64,000 nt of DNA, taken from Cyclaneusma minus (lineage: Eukaryota; Ascomycota; Leotiomycetes; Marthamycetales; Marthamycetaceae). How positions within the stretch are numbered: position 1 is the stretch's first letter; each line of letters starts with the position of its first letter. The notes beneath the pieces were generated by a model. That model was not told where the DNA came from and searched no databases. It was given only the letters and a program-made list of their open reading frames with translations. Below are positions 55,703 to 64,000 of this stretch, piece by piece. The position numbers and the translations under genes were made by a program. Location of the stretch: assembly GCA_037179335.1 (NCBI GenBank), contig JAKZHN010000023.1, positions 538,961 through 602,960 of the forward strand, in the 5' to 3' direction.

Positions 55703-57325
55703 TATCAAGTTTCAAAGCTCCAGACCCCGGTAATAACGTATCAATATATCAACACCCAAATGTTGACAACTCTTCAGGATGTTTCAGCAGATTGTAGTTC
55801 AGAGAAAAGAAGTCGAAGAGTGACGAAAAAGAGATGCTAGGAAAGATGCCAAGATGACGACTAAAGAGACCTGACATGACAGACTATATGTACACGGAGA
55901 AAGATGCATTCGCCCACCGTGGCAGCGAATTTTTGGGAGGAGGTCGCTGTCGGAGATGGGTTCAGAAGCGGCTCGACCCGTCGACGGCTCTTGCCGCATA
56001 TTGCACCGCCCAGAGCAGGAAAAGCCATCGCGTCCGGCCTTTTCGGTGCGACTAGCCAAGTAGGACGACGACCGATGATCTGGACGACGAGTTCGTGTGG
56101 TGATGATGCCATCTCGAATGGAAGGGAGACCGACGAAGTTTCGACCACTGAGACTTTATCATCAATGGTGATTGCTTTGGACCTCAGCTTTGGCGGAGAC
56201 GGCAGAAGTGGGGGTTCGACGAGGCTGTGGCTTTTTTCTCGTCGGCTTCGGCTTTCTGCTTTGCTCCTTATGCGACGACAAGGAAGCCATGCTGTTCCGG
56301 ATCAATAATGCCTGTTTTTCAGCGTGAAGCACGTCAATAAATCGAATGAAAATCCGCTCGTATGACCGATCTGACTGTGTACCTCTTCCGTGGACTCCGC
56401 GAAGTTTGAGTACGGGGATAGGGACTTGGAGATAAAGCACAGTAGCGGGTACCGTCTGTACCCTCACCAATAACACTTCGAATCTGGAAAATCGGACAGA
56501 CTGGAGAAGCGTCAGTCGTGGCCCCGGCCCAGCTTCTGAGCTTCTTTGAAAGGAGTAAATCATCCGTACCCTAACCCCTTGTCAGAGCGGATTTTGTTAG
56601 TAAAGCATGTACAGCTCCGTGTCTCGCATTTGGTGACGTTCAACATTCAGGGGTTTCTCGGCCGCCTCCCGAGAGATCTTGGTGGAGAACTTGGTGTTAC
56701 AGGAACATCAATCGGTCCACGTACGAGCTTGAGTCCATAGGTTATCTAAGAGGTGTCAGGAACTTGCCGTTTGATAGGCTCATGTTTGTACTACATTTCC
56801 AGTTTTCTCAAATCCTAATCCTGGCCTTCAGCTATTGCAATTCACAGAAAAGCGACACGTCGGACCCGAAGGACAAGGAATTCCTGCTACCAGCTCCGAG
56901 GAGCCGGATCATGTCGACCCACTGTGTTTCTGAAGATCGCAAATCAGATCTCCCAGTCTCAGTTACCTTTTTGGGTCAAATAGGTAGCCAGTAGCCAGTA
57001 ATTACGATCTCCAGGAATCGAGAAAGGGTCTGTGATGCGGAAAAGGCATCTGAAGCCCTATGCTCTATAAAGCTCTCATTGATACCATTGTATCAGCGAT
57101 AGCATGCAATTCATGGCGAGGATCTGATAGATCGCAAAGTCATCATCATGAATCAACTGACTTCCTGTCAAGCCCAGAACATACTCCCGCGCCGCCTCAG
57201 CAAATGAAGCCGAAACCGTGGAAGCAATTACAAGCCCCCAAACTCCACCCCCAACAACAAATACGACAGGTGAAAACGCTGCGAGCCAATGCTCAATACC
57301 GTTGCTCGCCTTCATCAAAGACTGC
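55703..57325. other. Intergenic region with an uncertain open frame pair
   Basis: About 1.6 kb between the SDR start and the 3' end of the GTPase gene. Apart from the uncertain minus-strand frames at 55861-56308, nothing gene-like was recognised. Confidence 0.45.
55861..56308 (-). pseudogene. Possible small gene interrupted by a frame change
   Basis: An ATG at about 56287 opens a very basic stretch (SRKPKPTRKKPQPRRTPTS) that stops near 56160. The next frame, offset by one base, continues from about 56175 as KAITIDDKVSVVETSSVSLP and MASSPHELVVQIIGRRP to a stop at 55861. The two abut without a plausible intron. I do not recognise the sequence. Either a broken small gene, an assembly slip, or chance frames in a promoter. 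Confidence 0.2.
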
Positions 57326-59362
57326 TCACGTTCGTTTGTTTCCTGCCCCACTCGTTTCCGGAGAGATAGTGGTGTCGTTCATCACACTCTCGGCCCCTTC
57401 ATCAGCACCTCCATCGCCGTTCTGCGTCAGTGGTTTGCTGGGGTCATAGCCCACAGACTTGACAATCCCAAGTCCTTTTGTCCTTCCTTCTCGGAAGAGC
57501 AGACGGTCCCCCGGAGCCAGGTATTCCGGTCTTTGGACGAAGCGAAAAGCAACGGTGGCTCGGTCTCCAGTGCGGATATAGGATCTATCAATGTCTATGA
57601 TGGCACAGGTTTGGGAGACGGGGCCGACGTGGAGCATGGCCTGGTATTTGGTTTTGATTGTTGTTGCGTGGCTCAGAATGAGAACTGTTGCGCTTGTAAG
57701 CATTCAAACCCCCTCATCGATAGTCATAGGATTCATAGAAGAGAGACTGCTTCATCTTACCTTCAGCAACAAACTCCCTGTATACTTTCGGCGCATTAGT
57801 TTCCAGCTTCGGCAACACCACCATACCTTTCCGTACGTCTTTTCGACGGACACGCTTCAGGGCAAAACTTGCACTTTGCCCTGCGGCAGCCAACGGCACC
57901 GGAATCCGTTTCCTCTCAATGGAACGAATATTGGTAGTTGTGAACTGGCCCAGGGAATCAGGTCCAATCAAGACCGTATCTCCCGCATGCACTACTCCAC
58001 TCTTGATCACCCCAGAAACAACAGTGCCAACGAAAGGAACTGAGAACGTATCATTGACGTGGAACTCGAATGGAGCGTCGGCATCATAGTGGCCGTGATG
58101 TGGAAGGATATTCAAGAAGGTCCGTACCAAGTCCAGACTCTCGCCCGTGACGTTGGAGACTTGGAAAATAGGACAGATGCGTTTGCTCACGATTTGAGTA
58201 GCGGTGGTGATGCATTCTTCTCTGTTCTTGATGAATATGGGGATTTTCCGGGCACCCGGACTTTTCAGGATGCGTGTGATCTGAGTGATGGTTTGTTCAA
58301 GAATCTGCGGTGGACAGATGTCGATTTTCGTAATGACAACCATTACTGGGACGTTGAGAGCTAGGGCGATTCCCAGATGCTCTTTGCTCATACCGATGAG
58401 GCCATTGTTAGCTGCCACCATTAGCAGACAGTAATTTGGGCTGCTGGATAGAAGGCCGAAGACGGTGGTTCGCAGGTATCGCTCGTGGCCTGCCAAATCG
58501 GTGAAGCTGATCACTTTGGCTGAGCGTTTGCCAATTTCTTCCCAGGACAGTTTCCTGCCGGGAACATCTGAGGAGACCACCTTGCCAACCGTGTCGAAGC
58601 CCATGATTTCCATGCCCACTGAACTGGTTCGGCCGGATTCGATTTCGTGTTTGTGTCTGAATAGGTTGACTCGTGCTTTTCCACGGCCATCATCGAGTCC
58701 GCCTTTCACGAGGACCCCAAGCATGGTACTTTTGCCTGCATCGACATTGCCTACGACAGCTATCCGAGTCTCAATCACATTTTCGACGGTCTTGGGATGT
58801 TGCCGTATTAAAATGGTACCGCGACAGCCTTTGTCTTTGTCATTTGCGCGAGACTCTTCCGACGCTTCCACATCACCTCCAACATTATAGGTGACCAGTA
58901 ACTGGCAGTCGGCTCGTACTTTCGAAGCTGCCTCGTTCAATCGCTTCATTGCGACATCCCAATCGGCTTTCGACAAGGCCATCGAGTCTCCATTGTTCTC
59001 GAAGCCAACTTCAAAGACAGTCTCGCCATGTCCTTCTTCTATCCGCTGGTCGAGTAGAGTTACCAACTGCTCGAGGTTGTCGTCGCTTCCTATCAAGAGG
59101 TCTTTCAGGCGGACTTGGGGCGCCGAATCTGCCAGGTCGAGGGTATTGAGGATGTCGAGTTCGGCGTGCTCTTCTGGGACTGCCGGCTGGCCTGCAGCTG
59201 GAGGATAGCGCAATGCTTGTTGCTTCTCGACGTACTCAGCGAACTCGCTGAGGGCCTATGTGATTGAGTCAGTTGGAAATATGTAGGAGAAAGGAAGATG
59301 TAGAAGCTCACAGATTCGCCTTTCCGCCGCTCATGTGGCAATTGCTTCATTTTGGACGCCAT
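57326..59362 (-). CDS. GTPBP1/GTPBP2-type translational GTPase
   Basis: Three exons (59362-59312, 59255-57761, 57684-57326) give 634 residues. The family is related to EF-1A/EF-Tu; in animals GTPBP1 and GTPBP2 act in ribosome rescue and mRNA decay, while fungal members are little studied. GTPase motifs are G1 GNVDAGKS, G3 DLAGHE, G4 TKID and a G5-like SNVTG, with the switch-I region GRTSSVGMEIMGFD characteristic of this family. Domains II and III follow (PFEFHVNDTFSVPFVGTVVSG; AGDTVLIGP; VLILSHATTIKTKYQAMLHVG), and the last matches the family only if intron 2 ends at the AG at 57685. The ~115-residue N-terminal region before G1 is acidic and family-typical. C-terminal ~30 residues are low complexity. 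Confidence 0.9.
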
Positions 59363-59977
59363 GTTGACAGAGAGTGTCGATGGGGGAGTGGAGTGAGGTG
59401 CTCAGGATATTCGGATGATCATCTGGAGCTTTGCGGGCGGCTATTCATGAATTAGAGTGCAGCTGCCGGCATTGATGGCCGCTTGTCTTCTGTGAAAGTA
59501 GTATGTTCGGGAAATATCGCAAAGGATTGAACAAGAGAAGAGAAGAAAGAAATGGGGTATTGAAGCAGTTGTCGGGCTTTATGGTGGACGTTGAGTGGTG
59601 GACAATGACTCTTCGCCGCACTTTAAGTCGATAGCGCAGCAGGCTCGATCGCTGGTGACGCATATGAAGCCCCGCGGTCCAGCTTGGGTTGAGCTGCTCG
59701 CCCTCTCACTGGATCAATTGACTCACGCTCACGCCTTGTCTTGCACACAAGCACGGTTAATCGTCGAGTGCAAAGTGCCAATTGCTGCATTTGTACGTCT
59801 TCTATTCCCTAGCCTAGAGCGCAATCCCTTGCATGCAAGTCCGCGGCCATCAACGAGTTCACGATGCGCCACTTGTTCTCGAAGGTGATTTCATTATTCC
59901 TTGTTCAAGCGCCAGCTCGCAGGTTTGCAAATAACTTTCCTTCTGTATTCTCGCATTCCAATCTTCGATGTTGTTCC
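59363..59977. other. Intergenic region
   Basis: About 600 bases between the GTPase start and the LSM3 stop, both on the minus strand. It should hold the GTPase promoter and the LSM3 terminator. No gene or motif was recognised. Confidence 0.5.
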
Positions 59978-60428
59978 TCACGATGCGGAAGATGGAGAGA
60001 TGAGGACGACGCTGTCTCCTGGGCCAGGCATTAGTCTTGGAAGTCCAAGGCAGTGATGGAAGGCTTACCTCTGACAAACAGCATCTCCGACTTCTTGTTC
60101 AGTGTCTGGTAGATGTCAGCTAGGCCATTCTCCACCCCCACGACAGCGCAGCATACCCTCACGGCCTCGGACTCGTCCTCCTCATCCACCACATAGATTG
60201 TCTCTTCGACATCGCCGAGAACGAGATTGCAATGGCTGTCGTAGGCCTGGCGCAAAGTAAGCAAGCTGGGCCGGAAGTGAAGAGGGGATGCGCAACACCC
60301 ACATGAAGGCGGCCCTTCAACTCTCGGTCACCGCGGAGTTTGACGAAGACGATTTCGTCAAGCGAGAGGCGCACAAGGTCCAGAGGCTCGGAAACTGGCG
60401 CAGAGGCGCCGACATCAACGTCTGCCAT
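59978..60428 (-). CDS. LSM3: LSm3, U6 snRNA-associated Sm-like protein
   Basis: Four exons (60428-60303, 60246-60157, 60105-60069, 60018-59978) give 97 residues, the normal LSm3 size. LSm3 is a ring subunit of LSm1-7 (cytosolic mRNA decapping) and LSm2-8 (nuclear U6 snRNA stability and splicing). The Sm1 motif spans VKLRGDRELKGRLHAYDSHC, rebuilt across intron 1, then NLVLGDVEE. The Sm2 motif is MLFVRGDSVVLISP, rebuilt across intron 3. Intron 2 (60156-60106, 51 nt) is a multiple of three and contains no stop in frame, so an unspliced message would still translate, with 17 extra residues between the two motifs. The gene shares a 409-base divergent promoter with the PPR-type gene. Confidence 0.93.
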
Positions 60429-60837
60429 GGTTGGATGTCGGTGGATATGGCGGGCACATCTGCAGCTCTGAAGGATCGCGTTCTCTGAAATCGCGAATCG
60501 CCCGCAATGGCCCAAGCTCGCGCGCCAAGATGGACTTCTGCGCAGTTGGTCTTTTAGCTACGGTGGCCGAGCCAGATAATTTCTTTAGCGCTCCCCGGAC
60601 CCCGGACTCCAGGAACAAGGAACCGCGGCCGATTATGGGCTCCCGCACGCCGATCACCCGAGTCTGGCGTCTCCGCTTCGCTTCTCCACCTCAAATGCTC
60701 ACTCCACTTTCTCGTCTTCACTCTGTTCCCCACGTTTTGAACTTCTCTTCACGGATCCGTTCTTGTCCGGCAGACTGTCAGTCTTCTGTCGTGCAACAAG
60801 ATGACTCTCAGTTCCTAATCATCAATCATCGAGCACA
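60429..60837. promoter_or_regulatory. Divergent promoter, LSM3 and PPR-type gene
   Basis: The 409 bases separate two start codons pointing outward, so both promoters must lie here. No TATA box is evident, as is usual for housekeeping genes. A 288-codon plus-strand frame crossing this interval is an out-of-frame shadow of the PPR-type gene. Confidence 0.6.
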
Positions 60838-62760
60838 ATGGCTTGTCTCGGCCTGGACCTGCTGTCGTCCTCCGCCATGCCGTATACCTGTCCAGGTGGC
60901 ATCGCTGGTCGATTGCATGCCATTCGTCTCCGCCATCGTTTTCAGGCGAGCCAATCGCAACGCCTGTTGCACCACTCCCAAGTGCCTACCTTTCCCTCCA
61001 ATATCGACCCCGATCATCCAGTCCGCCAATGGCAGAACGCTGTCGCCGCAGAACGATCACATCGACCACGTCGTGCCTCGAAAGTGCTGGAAATCAGCGA
61101 CAGGTTCTGGCACCCCAGGAAAGTGCCGTGGGAATATAATCGCTTCCAGATCGCCGAAGCACGCGGTGAAGTTGATCTCGGAGATGTGCCAGTCATCAAG
61201 AAGCAACGAAACTCAGGCTTCCAGGGCAAGCTCGAGTATCAGCTTCTGGACACTATCTACAAATCTCTCCAGAGTCAAGACCCGCATCAGCTTATGACGG
61301 CCTTGTTGACTCTTCTCCGGCTCAACACTGACGCGGCTGGGAAAGCGCTGTCCTCGATACCTCCCATCACGTTCTCGGAAATTCTGAAGTGTCTCGTTCC
61401 ACACCACTTTCTGGGTCGCTACATGCGGCTGCAACAGGAGCTGGGTCCCAATCATGGAGCGAAGTTGGGTATGGAGCCTCTTGGCACTGGGCATACTCAG
61501 GCCCCGTATCTCTTCGTCGGTCATCTTCGAACCATGATGCTTCGTCGCAGACAGAAGTTCTCGATCGCAGACTACAGGTATTTGTTGCTCTGTGCAAGAG
61601 ACGCTGGAAAGCACAGAACGGCAGAAATGCTCTGGCAGGCCATGTTGCGGGACGGAGTCACCCCAGATACCATCTGCTACAACCACTATCTGGCGACCAA
61701 GACATTCGAGTACATGTTCCATGCTCGCCAACGCCATTCCCGTCTCCGAACTCCTTTTGCGGTCTCTCGGAGACAACTTCTGCTTCGTGATCGCTCACAC
61801 AGTGGACACAAACTCGGCGACGGAGGCATCAAAACTACGACCATCCAGATCTTTCGGTCTATGATGTCCCAGGGCCTCACTGGGAACGAAGAAACGTTCT
61901 GCCTAATGCTGTCAGCATTGGCGCGTGAAGGAGATCTCGATGGCGTGAAGGCTGTGTTGAAGAAGGTGTGGGGAATAGATGTTGATGCGGTGATGACTTC
62001 CGTTGATGAAGAACCGAATGTTACTGTCTTCCATGCGCCATCATCCCCCTTCTACCCATCATCCAAGCTTCTTCAGACCGTCGCACATCTCTACGGCATC
62101 AACGGCGAAATCCCGATAGCACTGCGACTTGTTGACTACATCTCGCGGCAATTTGGACTTTCAATACCTCAAGACACCTGCTTTGAACTCTTGAACTTTG
62201 CATACGTTCAGTCAACCAAGCTCAGGCAGAATGAAAGGCGAGGAAACCGTCTACCTCCTCGAGTTGTCCAAACTTTGTGGGCGTCTTTGACATCCCAGCC
62301 GTACGGTATGCGACCTGACATGCAACTGTACAACTTTTATATCTCCCGCCTCATCAGCAGCCACGCGTACGGAGGAGCCCAGTCTGCCCTCGAAGAAGCC
62401 AAAGAGCAGAACGACAAAGTCTTGAGACTCTATAAGCAAGCTCGATACCGATTCCTGCGCGAGCTGAGGTTGTCCCGCGGTGTCTTGAATTCTCCATTGC
62501 AGAAGCTGAGGAGGGATCATCTGTTCTACGCTGTCAAGGTACGGCGAAATCGTCAGTACTTCCAGTCCTGGCTTCGCAATATCATGTGGCAAGGTAGCCG
62601 AAACATGTGGCCGGACTTTATGTACAAGCAGATACCGCAGATGATGGAAGACTATGAGCTGCTGGTTCCTACATTTGTGAAGTATCGAGTGGCAAGTGGC
62701 GTTGTCGAGTTTGATCCGATTACGAATGGCGCGCCAGATGGAGTCGAGTACCATTGGTGA
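60838..62760 (+). CDS. Mitochondrial PPR-type protein, ATPase-expression (ATP13/Aep2)-like
   Basis: Single exon, 640 residues. The N-terminus is Arg/Ser/Leu-rich without acidic residues for its first ~50 positions (AGRLHAIRLRHRFQASQSQR), a probable mitochondrial presequence. The body is helical and shows pentatricopeptide-like segments, for example DYRYLLLCARDAGKHRTAEM with LWQAMLRDGVTPDTICYNHY, and EETFCLMLSALAREGDLDGV. The C-terminus is Arg/Trp-rich. Fungal proteins of this build bind mitochondrial transcripts and promote their translation; yeast Aep2 does so for ATP synthase subunit 9 and Neurospora CYA-5 for cox1. Assignment to the ATP13/Aep2 group is tentative. It is the last gene before the telomere, with its stop codon 1.1 kb from the first telomeric repeat. 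Confidence 0.75.
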   Translation: MACLGLDLLSSSAMPYTCPGGIAGRLHAIRLRHRFQASQSQRLLHHSQVPTFPSNIDPDHPVRQWQNAVAAERSHRPRRASKVLEISDRFWHPRKVPWEYNRFQIAEARGEVDLGDVPVIKKQRNSGFQGKLEYQLLDTIYKSLQSQDPHQLMTALLTLLRLNTDAAGKALSSIPPITFSEILKCLVPHHFLGRYMRLQQELGPNHGAKLGMEPLGTGHTQAPYLFVGHLRTMMLRRRQKFSIADYRYLLLCARDAGKHRTAEMLWQAMLRDGVTPDTICYNHYLATKTFEYMFHARQRHSRLRTPFAVSRRQLLLRDRSHSGHKLGDGGIKTTTIQIFRSMMSQGLTGNEETFCLMLSALAREGDLDGVKAVLKKVWGIDVDAVMTSVDEEPNVTVFHAPSSPFYPSSKLLQTVAHLYGINGEIPIALRLVDYISRQFGLSIPQDTCFELLNFAYVQSTKLRQNERRGNRLPPRVVQTLWASLTSQPYGMRPDMQLYNFYISRLISSHAYGGAQSALEEAKEQNDKVLRLYKQARYRFLRELRLSRGVLNSPLQKLRRDHLFYAVKVRRNRQYFQSWLRNIMWQGSRNMWPDFMYKQIPQMMEDYELLVPTFVKYRVASGVVEFDPITNGAPDGVEYHW

Positions 62761-63874
62761 TCTTTGATGAAGCGACAAGGGGTGGCCAACCCTGCCGTGG
62801 CAACTTGGCTTGGTAGACCTGAAGACTGAAAGCCGCCGCGGGTGCAGTGGCCATGTGACTCTCGCGCAACAGCCGCACCGGCAAAAGCGGCCGTCGGGTC
62901 ACTCGAAACCCTCGAGACAGCAAGCCACCATATGCGCAGGACGGACTTTCACGAGATTCTCTACGGTCGCATTCATTGCCGGCACAGTCTAGGAGGCTCG
63001 GGCATAACCGTCTTTCAAGCTAGGGCTTTCGTCGGGTGGTCAGTCATCGATATGGTCACCGTTGATCAACCGAAATCCTTTTCTGTCTCGTTTTGCCAAT
63101 GAAATTATTACAGGTAAGTGTGACGGCCCTTCTCTCGGCCTGGGCCCTACGCCCTATACACCATGTAGCTAGCTACTCTCCCTTCTCTTCCTCCTAGCAA
63201 TAGACTCCTATTGACAGTACCCTTTACCTGGCTTATTCCGGTGCTTTGGGGTCAGTTCGTGACAGTGAGCTATCTCGTGACCCGATCAATTCCTGGTACA
63301 CTTCTGAGTTTCTGGTAATATGTTTTTCGACCAAACTTTTCCTAGTCAGTTGACTTTCTTTCGAAAATTGAATATTCATTTTTGTTGAGAGATGGGTGCA
63401 ATGGCAGCCACCGTAGAGTAGCCATCACGTGTAGTAGCTAGACCCGAAGGAGACTAGCGTCCGCACAGTGAGAATATCCTCACTTCGGAGTGCCAGTTAT
63501 TCTAGTCTCCTCAAGCATAATACAACGTCTCTTACACCCTCATTCTATGCCCTCATATCCACTCATTTCCAACAATCTTTTTCTTTTCCGTTTGCCCTTG
63601 ACTTGAACTTTTTCAAGTTACTTGGGTTTTTTCAGGTTAGTTGGGCTCTTCGGATCTCCTTGGGCTTTTTGAAATTACTTGGCCTTTTGCAAGGTTCTTG
63701 GATACCTCCGAGTTACTTGGATCTTTTTGAGTTTTTCGAATCCCTTTAAATTACTTGGGTTTGTTCAAGTTATTTGGCTTTTTTGAATTGGCCTCTTTCA
63801 AGTTACTTAGGCTTTTTCAGAATCGAGGCAGACCGCACGCGTGAAAAAAAAGCGTAGCGCAGCGGAGCTATGAA
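62761..63874. other. Subtelomeric spacer
   Basis: About 1.1 kb between the last gene and the telomere. No subtelomeric helicase or transposon is visible. The left half is unremarkable; the right half becomes T-rich and carries the degenerate repeat at 63605-63820, followed by a poly-A run (63844-63851) and GCGTAGCGCAGCGGAGC next to the telomere. Confidence 0.7.
63605..63820 (+). repeat. Degenerate subtelomeric minisatellite, TTACTTGG...TTTTT
   Basis: About ten imperfect units of roughly 20 bases, consensus near AAGTTACTTGGGCTTTTTTC, follow one another. Clear copies of TTACTTGG or one-base variants occur at about 63618, 63691, 63719, 63752 and 63809, and weaker ones (TTAGTTGG, GTTCTTGG, TTATTTGG) lie between. 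Divergence among units suggests an old array. Confidence 0.8.
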
Positions 63875-64000
63875 GGGTTAGGGTTAGGGTTAGGGTTAGG
63901 GTTAGGGTTAGGGTTAGGGTTAGGGTTAGGGTTAGGGTTAGGGTTAGGGTTAGGGTTAGGGTTAGGGTTAGGGTTAGGGTTAGGGTTAGGGTTAGGGTGA
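63875..64000 (+). repeat. Telomere, 21 copies of GGGTTA
   Basis: Twenty perfect GGGTTA units and a final GGGTGA, running to the end of the window. The G-rich strand reads 5' to 3' towards the right edge, so this is a true chromosome terminus and not an internal telomere-like tract, unless the sequence continues beyond the window. TTAGGG is the standard telomere repeat of filamentous ascomycetes. Confidence 0.97.

Noticed and set aside
60431..61297. 288-codon plus-strand frame across the LSM3/PPR promoter
   Set aside because: Out-of-frame overlap with the start of the PPR-type gene, which has the coherent protein sequence.
1..64000. CRISPR arrays, operons, ribosome binding sites, integrative elements
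   Set aside because: The sequence is a eukaryotic nuclear chromosome end with spliced genes; no array of identical repeats with unique spacers was seen.

Overview
The window is a chromosome end of a filamentous ascomycete. The right edge is 21 tandem GGGTTA units (63875-64000), the vertebrate/fungal-type telomere repeat read towards the chromosome tip. Introns are 38-214 nt, mostly near 50, with GT..AG borders and CTAAC/CTGAC-like branch sites. The gene set (HET-domain protein, UstYa-type oxidase, CYP52-like P450, secreted pectin lyase, cysteine-rich secreted peptide, BDM-1-type phosducin) fits a plant-associated Pezizomycotina fungus. I would guess Dothideomycetes, but the class is inference. 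Coding exon borders below were worked out by hand from splice signals and reading-frame continuity, and no transcript data were used.

Layout. 0-13 kb, all on the minus strand: a three-exon pectin lyase, a secreted pepsin-fold protein whose second catalytic aspartate is missing, a bacterial-type flavin monooxygenase (alkanesulfonate monooxygenase family), and a large Adr1-like two-finger C2H2 transcription factor. 13-21.6 kb: an 8.5 kb stretch with no recognisable gene. 21.6-36.5 kb is the accessory part. It holds a HET protein, an uncharacterised fungal-family protein with an apparent frameshift, a UstYa-like (DUF3328) oxidase, a diverged direct-repeat pair, a damaged P450, an expanded-family protein kinase, and a small secreted protein with 12 cysteines in two matching six-cysteine modules. 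37-43.5 kb: a 12-TM sugar transporter and a large disordered protein. 47-48 kb: a phosducin-like G-beta-gamma chaperone. 52.8-62.8 kb: a compact block of TPI, an SDR oxidoreductase, a GTPBP1/2-type GTPase, LSM3 and a mitochondrial PPR-type protein. This block reaches to within 1.1 kb of the telomere, with only a degenerate ~20 bp minisatellite in between.

Functionally, the pectin lyase, sugar transporter and secreted peptide suit growth on plant material. UstYa-type oxidases and P450s often occur in secondary-metabolite or RiPP clusters, but no precursor peptide or core enzyme is visible here and the P450 looks broken. The most interesting items are the two-module cysteine-rich secreted peptide, the degenerate-site pepsin-like protein, the orphan UstYa gene beside a decayed P450, and core genes packed against the telomere with an unusual repeat. 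I found no clear evidence of a complete undescribed multi-gene system.
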